A stretch of 64,000 nt of DNA from Phalacrocorax aristotelis (lineage: Eukaryota; Chordata; Aves; Suliformes; Phalacrocoracidae), in the NCBI RefSeq assembly GCF_949628215.1, contig NC_134281.1, positions 11,232,501-11,296,500 on the forward strand, given 5' to 3'. A program made the position numbers and the translations under genes. The notes beneath the pieces are model-generated. The model made no database searches. It was not told where the DNA came from and saw only the letters and a list, made by a program, of their open reading frames with translations. Shown in pieces: positions 38,781 through 64,000 of the stretch. The number at the start of each line of letters is the position of its first letter. The stretch's first letter is position 1.

Positions 38781-38816
38781 CACAGCAGCAGCAGACAGAG
38801 CGGTTTGGGAATGGGG

Positions 38817-38822
38817 TTTATT
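38817..38822 (-). terminator. poly(A) signal (AATAAA) of the EDSP-like gene
   Basis: TTTATT on the plus strand, 197 bases beyond the stop at 39019, in otherwise very GC-rich DNA. It gives a compact 3' UTR. Confidence 0.85.
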
Positions 38823-39018
38823 GCAGCACCCAGGGGGAGGAGGCACCATGTTCCCCGGCTGCCTCCCTGGATCTCAGGATCACTGGAGGTCCTGCCAGCT
38901 GGAGCCACCCGATGAGGCCGAGCAAGGCAGGTTCTGGCTCCTGCATGGGCAGGCCACGCAGGCAGCGTGGGCATCCCCAGGGGTTCCACACCACTGAGGG
39001 GACAGGGCTAGTGCCCAG

Positions 39019-40077
39019 CTATAGCCCCATCCCAGTGCCAGGCTCCTGCTCTGTCCCCTCAGTGGCTGCCTGCTGTGTACTGGCAGCTGGCAGAGGCTTC
39101 AAGCTATAGCGGGCACTGATGTTGGTACCTGAGACGCTGCGGTACTCGCCCATTTCCGTACGGACAGCTTCATTCTGGGTGATGGTGAGCAGGACCGGGA
39201 CAGAAAGTGTCACCTCCTTCCGCAAGACCTGGATGCTGAGCACTGTGCGTGGAGGGATCTTAGCTGGCAGCTGCACTTCCATGCGTTCCCGGCGGGTGCT
39301 GGATTCACTGTGCCCTTTCTGCACTGTGAAGATGTTGGAGGCTTCCACGATCAGAGTGAAGGAGAGCCCGGCTTTGAGGCTGGTGGCGTTGCTGAAGTGG
39401 AAGCTCTGCCAGAGTGTGGTGGTGTACTCCCGGCTGCTGCTGGCTGCTAGCACCTGTTCTGACTCTGTCTCATTCACCCCCTCAATCTCATCCACCACCA
39501 CCTCCCGCTCTGATTCTACCTGCTTCTGCTCCCAGAGGAGACGTGCCGAGACCAGGGGCCGCCCAGGCTGCAGTGGGCGCAGGTGGGACAACCGAGACTG
39601 GAAGTTCAGCTCAGGTTTGTAGTCGGCAAGACGCTCGCCAGGCCATGCCAAGCAGTGCCAACCACCTCGGCCGGGGTGCTGGTAGAGCAGCCAGACACCT
39701 CGCTGCACCACATGGGAGGCCACCCGGTCATTGAAGTACCCATACGCCAAGTTGGTCTCCTCCACCACCACCTTGCAGGCACCTTGAAAATTGGGGCGCT
39801 CGTAGAGGGTGATCTGGGGGTCCCCCAGGTCATGGTGCACAAGGCGCAGTGCTGAGAAGCTGTTAGGCCGTGCCACGGAGGGGTACTCGCCCTCCTCAAA
39901 GGCGTGCGGCTCCCCCTCATACTTGGGGTCCGTGTAGGCGATCCAGGGCTGCCCCACCACCTTCAGGGAGGCGATGCAGTCCCCAAAATCCAGCTCATGC
40001 AGGTCAGGCACGTCGCAGGTGAACTCCCGGCTCAGCCCCTCAAAGTTGGCACGCTCGTACACCGTGATCCGGTTCAT
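39019..40077 (-). CDS. EDSP/ep37-like protein: beta/gamma-crystallin plus aerolysin-like fold
   Basis: One coding exon, 352 residues, which looks whole. Residues 1 to about 165 contain four Greek-key motifs in two beta/gamma-crystallin domains: ITVYERANFEG and WIAYTDPKYEG in the first, ITLYERPNFQG and WLLYQHPGRGGW in the second. A site reading FNDRVAS resembles, with one substitution, the N/D-N/D-x-x-S/T-S calcium motif. Residues of about 170-335 match the aerolysin/ETX-MTX2 fold: long Ser/Thr-rich amphipathic strands around SREYTTTLWQSFHF, a KAGLSFTLIVEAS strand and an RTVLSIQVLRKEV strand. This order is that of amphibian epidermal differentiation-specific proteins and the alpha subunit of Bombina beta-gamma-CAT, which acts in endolysosomal membranes. 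No signal peptide or membrane helix is seen. A splice acceptor at 40098-40099 lies 20 bases before the ATG, implying an upstream 5' UTR exon. Function in this species is inferred from family only. Confidence 0.9.
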   Translation of the reverse strand: MNRITVYERANFEGLSREFTCDVPDLHELDFGDCIASLKVVGQPWIAYTDPKYEGEPHAFEEGEYPSVARPNSFSALRLVHHDLGDPQITLYERPNFQGACKVVVEETNLAYGYFNDRVASHVVQRGVWLLYQHPGRGGWHCLAWPGERLADYKPELNFQSRLSHLRPLQPGRPLVSARLLWEQKQVESEREVVVDEIEGVNETESEQVLAASSSREYTTTLWQSFHFSNATSLKAGLSFTLIVEASNIFTVQKGHSESSTRRERMEVQLPAKIPPRTVLSIQVLRKEVTLSVPVLLTITQNEAVRTEMGEYRSVSGTNISARYSLKPLPAASTQQAATEGTEQEPGTGMGL

Positions 40078-40097
40078 GGTGCTGTGGGCGCCCGCCC

Positions 40098-41494
40098 CTG
40101 CAAGGGCACAGCGCGTGTCAAGTCCCCTCACGTGGGGTTGCGTGGGTGCTGTCAGAAACCCGTGAGGAAACTCTGGCAAGCCAAGGCACCCCTCGGCACT
40201 GCCTTTCCTCCCCTGCCCTCTGCCCCACAGCCGCCCGGTCTCCGCGCTCTCACCGTCTGTGCCGGCAGTGCCCCAATGCCTGCCCGCAGCCGAGACTTCT
40301 ACCAGGGTTGGCAGGGCTGGGGCATGCTGCAGCATGAAGCAAGGTGATGACAGCACTCGCCCCCGCGCCCGCACCCAGCCCCGCTCCGGTGGCAGGGAGC
40401 CAGCCAGGCCCCGCACGGTGGTGCAGCAGCCAGCACACCAGGATGCCAGCTGGCCCCGCAGACTAGCCCTGCCGGAAAGTCCTGCCGCGCCCCGGGCATG
40501 CGGCGCTCCAGTACTAACGAGTCACTGCCAATTATCACTGACGCTTCTACCCTGCCTGCGCTAATTATGGTGTGTGTTGCCGGTGGGGCAGGAACTGCTG
40601 GCTTGCCCTGGCGGGGTGAGAGGGTATCATGGTGGTGTGAGCCAATGCCTTGAGACAAGTCATCACTGCTGCAGTCCCATGCCTAAGGGTGGCCGCGGCA
40701 GGTGGTGGCACTTCTCCCCCATTGTCCCTCCATGAGCAGGATGTCCATGGACCATCCAGGGTGGCCACAGTGCTGCTGGAGTGTGACAGGTGCCAGCACT
40801 GGGCACAGCGGGACACTGACACCCAGCCAGGGCATGGGAAAGGCTGGCCGCCACCCTGAGCACAGCATGCTGGGCCTTCCCTGGGGCACCATGCCGGTCC
40901 CCATAGCATGGATCGGAGCTGGCCCCCCCAAGAGCTGGTGGTGCCGGGCACAGGGCACATGCACCCACTGTTTGGCACCCCACTGGGGCCAGGCTCAGGC
41001 AGCTCGAGGGGTCTGCAGCAGGTTGAGCCTCAGATTTCTCCTGACCGTGTGCCTGGGCCCCTTAACCCCAGCCCCACAGCCCCCCACCAGCCTGGGGCTG
41101 TCCCTGCTGCACAGTGCAGGGAGCAGGAAACCCCAGAGCTGACACTAGCAGCTCCTGGTGACAGCCAGGACCCCCAGCGCCTTTGGGCTGAAACCTGCCC
41201 CTTGGGGCCGCTGCAGGGCCAGGGAGCAGGGGCCAGCCCCGGCTGCATGGAGTGCCCCAGTCCCACATGGAACCTGGGGCTGGTGGAGCCAGTGGGTACC
41301 TGCATCCTGCCACGGAAGGGGACAGAGACCCTGCTGCTCCCGCAGCCTGTCCCCTCCATGAGCCACCCCAAGAGAGGGACTCAGGTGTCCCAGCATCCCC
41401 AAGCCCTGTCCCCCGCAGGCAGGTGCCACCCTACAGTTCACCCCCCAGCCCCCCTTCCCCTGCCCACAGTGCCGGGGCTGCCAGGGTCTCCCAG
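40098..41494 (-). other. 5' flank of the EDSP-like gene, with probable non-coding exon
   Basis: The frame of the EDSP-like gene stays open to 40416, but the added sequence is low-complexity and starts upstream of a good acceptor (CCTTGCAG ending at 40098), so I treat it as intron. A short AT-richer patch at 40520-40570 (AATTAT twice) stands out in the GC-rich flank and could be near the promoter; there is no clear TATA box. The rest, up to the SLC6A8 poly(A) signal, shows no gene. Confidence 0.5.
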
Positions 41495-41500
41495 TTTATT
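41495..41500 (-). terminator. SLC6A8 poly(A) signal (AATAAA)
   Basis: TTTATT on the plus strand, 352 bases beyond the SLC6A8 stop at 41852. Confidence 0.85.
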
Positions 41501-41851
41501 GCCAGATGTCGGGGCGGTCGGGGTTACACCAGACAAACGCTACAGGAAGCAGTTAGTGAGTGGGGGGCCATGGGGGCTGCAGGCAGGGGCCAGGGAAGGG
41601 CTGTCCTGTTCACTACCCCCAGCCCGCAGCCTCCTCGCCGACCCCCGGGCTGCCACGCTCCCCTGCGCCGGGGACCCCTCCCGCTCCCTGTGGCCGCCCC
41701 GGCCCCGCAGCCCCCAATGACCCCCGCCTTGCAGTCATGAACCCCCTCTGCGGTGAGGCGGGCGGGCTGGGGTGGCACGGGGCAGCGTGGGTGGGAGGCG
41801 GTGCTGGCATTATTGCTATGGCGGGCGGGAGCAGCGCGACCCTCCCCACGC

Positions 41852-47091
<5,240 letters not shown>

Positions 47092-47099
47092 GTCGCGGG

Positions 47100-47480
47100 G
47101 GGCCGGGGAGCGAGAGCGGGTCGGGGGCGGCTCCGTGGCCGTGGGGATGGGGGGGGGAGGTGCGGGGGGGGCTCAGAAGCAATCCACGAAGCACTTGAAG
47201 GTGAGTCGGAAGAACCTCATTGAGGGCGGCGGGGCGCGGCGGGGCGGGCCGGGCCGGGCGGGCGGCTCAGAGCCGGGCTGCGGGGCCGGCGCCGCGCGGC
47301 CGCTCCGGGGCTCTCTGCGCCGCGGCACCGGGCGGCGGCGGAGGCAGCGACCGGCCGCGCCGCCCCCCGAGCCCCATTGGACGCACCGCCCTCCCGCGGC
47401 TTGACGGGACTTGCAGTCCCGCCGCACCGGCACCGGGGCCAGGCGGGGGCAGCGGGACAGAGGGCGCCTCGGCGGGGCAT
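47100..47480 (-). promoter_or_regulatory. SLC6A8 CpG-island promoter
   Basis: GC-dense DNA upstream of the SLC6A8 start. A CCAAT box in gene orientation lies at 47376-47380 (ATTGG on the plus strand), and the perfect inverted repeat GGGACT-TGC-AGTCCC lies at 47406-47420. If the CCAAT box acts at the usual 60-100 bases from the start, transcription begins at about 47.28-47.32 kb, which would place the short ORF at 47173-47220 in the 5' UTR. The start site itself is inferred. Confidence 0.6.
47173..47220 (-). CDS. candidate upstream ORF of SLC6A8 (15 codons)
   Basis: ATG at 47220 to TGA at 47173-47175 encodes MRFFRLTFKCFVDCF. It ends 81 bases before the SLC6A8 ATG, in the same frame but separately terminated. 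Its codons are much lower in GC than the surrounding 5' sequence and the peptide is rich in Phe and Cys, unlike the Gly/Pro/Arg/Ala frames typical of the island. The start context is weak (T at -3, A at +4), which would allow leaky scanning. I do not recognise the peptide; conservation is untested. Confidence 0.5.
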   Translation of the reverse strand: MRFFRLTFKCFVDCF

Positions 47481-47484
47481 CCCC

Positions 47485-48010
47485 GAGGGGGCACCGGACA
47501 CTAGGGTCGCTGGGCGATCAGGTCACATGGCAGGACAACGGGGGAACGGGGCGCTCCGGGGCACACCGAGCGCTAGGGCACCGTGACCGGCAGTCACCGA
47601 GTGACACCAGGTACTAGGGCACCGGGCTCCCGCCACACCAGCACAGGGGCACACCAGGCACTATGGCGGCAGGACGGTACCGGGGGACACTGGGCCACAG
47701 GGCACAGCCGGCACGAGGGGCAGCAGGTGCCAGCAGACTCCAGGCACCGAGGCACATCAGGGGACACTGGGGGTCCCCCTGCTGCTGCGGCGTGCCCCTG
47801 GAATACCCGGTACTGCAGGACATCACGGGACAGCAAGCACCACGTTGCACCAGGGGCACCGGGCTGCAAAGGGGACAGCAGGGGACAGGGAGCTGTAGGG
47901 TGCGCTAGGTGCCACAGCACACCAGGGCAGCCTGGTGCTGGGGGCCCCAACAACATGCTGGGGCACATGGTGACCTGGGGGGGCTCAGCAGGTACCGGAG
48001 GGTCCTAGGG
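47485..48010 (+). repeat. degenerate tandem repeat between SLC6A8 and USP19
   Basis: Imperfect units of roughly 25 bases built on GGGCACCGGGC and ACCAGGCACTAGGG fill the gap between the SLC6A8 promoter and the distal USP19 poly(A) signal. No gene is seen within it. Confidence 0.7.
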
Positions 48011-48046
48011 GACATCAGGCAGCAGAGGTAAGTGGAGTTCAGAGAG

Positions 48047-48052
48047 TTTAAT
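48047..48052 (-). terminator. distal USP19 poly(A) signal (ATTAAA), for the EEVD isoform
   Basis: TTTAAT on the plus strand, 92 bases beyond the stop of the distal last exon (48144). It is followed in minus-strand direction by the tandem repeat. Confidence 0.75.
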
Positions 48053-48143
48053 GAGCGCAGGACAAACCCCAACCCCCCCCATCCCCCCACCCCCCGGCGC
48101 CCAGCCCGGCCCGCATCCCCTGGGACAGGCACCCCACGACGCC

Positions 48144-48284
48144 CTAGTCGACTTCTTCCATGCTGCTGTAGGAGGGGGCCGGGCGCTCGGCGGGGCTGGC
48201 GAAGCGCTCGGGGAGGCCTTCCGCGGCCAGTGCTGGGGCTCCTTCGGGGGCCAGGCCGGATCCAAACGGCACCGGGGGTAGTCC
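48144..48284 (-). CDS. USP19: USP19 alternative last exon, soluble isoform ending EEVD
   Basis: A good acceptor (CTTGCAG ending at 48285) opens a 46-codon exon in phase 0, the same phase as the donor at 52552 used by the membrane exon, so the two are interchangeable. It starts GLPPVPFGSGLAPEG and ends PAPSYSSMEEVD before TAG. The human gene has a corresponding non-membrane isoform with this kind of tail. EEVD at a C terminus is the TPR-domain ligand of cytosolic Hsp70 and Hsp90. The exon has its own ATTAAA signal. The product would be cytosolic rather than ER-anchored. Confidence 0.88.
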   Translation of the reverse strand, partial: GLPPVPFGSGLAPEGAPALAAEGLPERFASPAERPAPSYSSMEEVD

Positions 48285-49613
48285 CTGCAAGCAGAAGGCG
48301 GGCATGAGAGGGAGACCAGGGGCACGAGAGGGGGCCCAGCACCCTGCCTACTGGTCTAGTCCCTCCCACTCCTGGGGGAACACGGTCCCTCGGGGTCGGG
48401 ACCCCACGCAGCACCTGCGGCCCCGTGTGCTGGAGAGCAGCAGCCAGTGCCAGCCCCCAGCAGCAGGGCAGGGGGAAGGCAGCATGCCCACAGCCCCCAG
48501 CGGTAGCTCCCACCTGCCCGCCGGAGGAGAGCCAGGCTGCAGCATGCTCAGCCCAGCCCAGCCCCAGCACTGCTGCCTCTCCCCAGCCCGGCACTTGTGC
48601 CCCCGGGGCTGCCGCAGCCAGGGCTGGTCTGAGCAGAGCCCCGCGCCCTGGCACGGGCACCCAGCCAGCCCAGGCAGCAAGCGGTGAGCCACGGGGCAGG
48701 CTGCCAGCACCTGCTGCCTTCTGAGCAACAGTGCAGGACCATAGGGGATTTCCAAGGCTGCGAGCACCTAGCCCAGGCCTCACTGCTGGCCACCCACCTC
48801 CAGGGAGGGTGTGCAGGCAGCAGCTTGTGGGCCACAACCCCAGGGTGCCAGCGCCAGCCAGAGCAGAGGTCACCCCACCAGTGCCGGGCACTGACTCAGC
48901 CCCACGAGGCCAGCGCCGTGGGCGAGTGGGCAAAGTTGCCAAGCCCAGGGCTGCAGACAATGAGGCGACTGTTCCAGGACTGGCACCGCATGACCACGGC
49001 ACGGCCCTGCTGGGCTCCCTTGCAAGAGGGGTGCAGGACTGAGGATGGGGGAAGCCCTGGGCTTTCCTGTCCGGCTCAAGACCCAGCCGGAAACGCAGGC
49101 GAGCTCCTCCCCTGCCAAGCATCCTTCCTGAGACAGCCAAGGGCACTGCCGGTGGGACAGCAGTGGCAATGGAAAAGGAAGTCACAGGGCTCTGAAGTCA
49201 CCCCTCACACCCGAACACACCAGAGCAGTTTGAGCCACACTCGGCCAAGGGCAACACGTCTCAATGTCAGACACAGATGGAGCTGCAGCCTGTGCCCCAG
49301 CCCCACAGGGCTGCGCACTGCCGGGCTCCCCATGGCCTGCTCGTCCCCTGCTGGGGCTGCCGCCCCATGGCTGGGGAGCAGGAGCGCAGCCTATGCCCCA
49401 CAGCACCAGCAGGCAGAGCTTTCCCCTGAGCCCACTGCTGCTAAGGGTGTGCCAGGCACCCAGCAGAGCCCAGGGCATGGTCCCCATGCCAGCTGGGCTG
49501 GAGAGAGTCACCTCAGGCAGAGGAAGGGCACTGGCTCCAGCACAGAGTCCCTGTCGCTGTCTGGGGGTCCCATCACACAGACAGGGATGCTGCATCTCTT
49601 TGGAAAACCTGGC

Positions 49614-49619
49614 TTTATT
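49614..49619 (-). terminator. proximal USP19 poly(A) signal (AATAAA), membrane isoform
   Basis: TTTATT on the plus strand, 928 bases beyond the stop of the membrane-anchor exon (50547). Use of this site would exclude the EEVD exon, linking poly(A) choice to isoform choice. Confidence 0.75.
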
Positions 49620-50546
49620 AACACATCAAGGTCCTCCCTGCACTCCCCGACCCCATGCCTCTCCTGCAGCATGGACAGCCGGTCCCCTCGCAAATGCAGT
49701 GCTGCACTGCACTGCACTCCACCACCAGAGAGCCAGCCCCCTCTGGACAAAGGCAGCCCGGGCCAAGCAGGGACAGCCCACGTGCCCCACAGTGTGGGTG
49801 GGAGCCGGCAGCCCAAGGAGGCAGGTGCTGACCATGGGCACCCCAGCCCAGATTGCCAGGCTTCCCAGCAGCTGCCCAGGGGAGAGGAGCTGCAGCAGAG
49901 CCGAGCAGAGAAGCACACAAGCCCTGGGTGACAAGCGCATTCGACCCCAGCGCAGGGGTGTGGTGTGTACAACTCCTGGTGCGCTGGCAGCTGGCACCAG
50001 GAGGCTCAGCAGGAGGCAGGCAGGAGGGACCAGGCTGGCCCAGGAACTGCAGGTCACGCCAGCCCTGAGGAGCACAACGCTCCTGCAGCAGCACAGCTAG
50101 GAGAGGCAGCCAGACCAGGACCCGTGTCAGGGCATCCTTCCCTTGCTGCAGCCTCCCGGCAGGTCTCCACTTCTTTCTTGGGAGCCAAGACGCAGTGCTA
50201 GATGTTCCTGGGGGGCTCCCAGGCCCCAGCCATACTGCATCAGCGTCATCCCTTCCTGAGCAGCAAGTAGTTATGAGGTCTGCCCTGCTCCCAGCAGGCA
50301 GCAAGGGTGAGGGAGGGCAGAGGATTCTGGGCTGCACTTTGGCAAGGCAGCAGGCTGGCCACGCAGCCCTGCCAGTTGGCACGGGAGATGCCAAAGCAGA
50401 CAGGCAGGAGCCGATGGCCCCATGCTTCCCTCAGTGAGTCCTTCCCTGTAGTTTCTGTCCTGCCGCCCGACATCTTCATCACATAGCGTCCGAGGATGGC
50501 GCGTGCCGTGGCAGCCCTGCTCCTGCAGCTGGCCACGTGCCTGTGC

Positions 50547-63487
<12,941 letters not shown>

Positions 63488-64000
63488 CTGGTGGGCAGAG
63501 AAGCAGAGCACGGGCCGGTCTGTCATTCTGTCACCTCAGAGCATGGGCCGGCATCCTGATGCCCAAAATTTCACACACCACCTCCCTCTCCACTGAACAT
63601 CTGTCCAGGCCTTTCATCCTGCATGTGCTGCTCATTTCCCTCCTCTGCTTCCTCACACCTCTCCCCTCCCTAGAGCCCTGCCTGCACCACCACAGCAAGT
63701 CAGCCCCCAGGACAGCTGCTCTGGGCCACGCCACCACATCCCAGTCTAACCAGCGCCACAGTGGGAGCAACACAACATTACTGCATCGCACAGAAAGCGC
63801 TGCTTTGTAGCAAGCCTCAGTGTGGAGCTTGTGGTAACCAGGCTGTGTGCCCCTGATCAGTGCACCAGGCCCTCAGCCGAACAGAGGAGTCCTGCCTTGA
63901 TCTGACAGGGAGAACCTGATGTTTGGGCGTGCTCAGACCAATTCTGGTGTAACGAGAGAATCACGCGGCCCAGCTGCACTTTCACATTCTCATTCCTGCA
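63488..64000 (-). other. USP19 intron, no feature recognised
   Basis: DNA upstream of the first USP19 exon visible. That exon begins with two bases of a split codon, so at least one more coding exon is needed. I found no convincing initiator exon here. The human neighbour LAMB2 is not seen either. Confidence 0.5.

Noticed and set aside
39019-40416. A longer, 465-codon version of the EDSP-like frame
   Set aside because: The extra N-terminal part is low-complexity and is cut off by a good splice acceptor at 40098-40099. The crystallin domain begins right at the ATG at 40077.
47188-47220. Plus-strand splice donor GTGAGTCGG at about 47201
   Set aside because: It looks like a donor, but no plus-strand exon series or acceptor partner is seen. 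The overlapping minus-strand short ORF explains the sequence better.
47905-49931. Long frames on both strands around 48-50 kb
   Set aside because: They are GC-driven open frames overlapping USP19 3' UTR and its terminal intron. Only 48144-48284 has splice signals and family sequence.
63488-64000. Possible USP19 start exon or LAMB2 at the right edge
   Set aside because: No initiator exon in the required phase and no laminin-like sequence was found.

Overview
Vertebrate nuclear DNA, most likely from a bird or another sauropsid. The evidence is multi-exon genes with GT/AG introns, a fragment of a CR1-type LINE (19196-19505), no mammalian-type SINEs, and a very GC-rich, gene-dense right half like an avian microchromosome. 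Species is an inference; nothing here fixes it.

All five protein-coding genes lie on the minus strand, so transcription runs right to left. From left to right: (1) 1-6525, downstream flank and/or 3' UTR of QRICH1; (2) 6526-25545, QRICH1 coding exons in AT-richer DNA with long introns, and its CpG-island promoter at about 29.4-30.5 kb; (3) 31487-37752, QARS1, cytosolic glutaminyl-tRNA synthetase, 24 coding exons; (4) 39019-40077, a one-coding-exon gene for a beta/gamma-crystallin plus aerolysin-like fold protein of the amphibian EDSP/ep37 (beta-gamma-CAT alpha) family; (5) 41852-47091, the creatine transporter SLC6A8, 14 coding exons; (6) 48144-63487, USP19, an ER-linked deubiquitinase whose first exon(s) lie beyond the right edge and which has two alternative last exons, one encoding a membrane anchor and one ending in EEVD.

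QRICH1-QARS1-USP19 is the order I recall for human 3p21.31. Here the EDSP-like gene and SLC6A8 (X-linked in mammals) sit between QARS1 and USP19, and GC-rich degenerate tandem arrays lie at both edges of that two-gene block. Every exon junction listed was checked for GT/AG ends and for reading-phase continuity. All genes from QARS1 rightward have an AATAAA or ATTAAA signal downstream of the stop.

Shared themes: QRICH1 (translation and secretory-pathway output under ER stress), QARS1 (tRNA charging, with a CHOP-type amino-acid-response core upstream) and USP19 (ER-associated degradation) all bear on proteostasis. The most unusual gene is the intact-looking crystallin/aerolysin fusion. Other points to check are a 15-codon upstream ORF before SLC6A8, twin CREs in SLC6A8 intron 1, and a CCAAT array in a USP19 intron.
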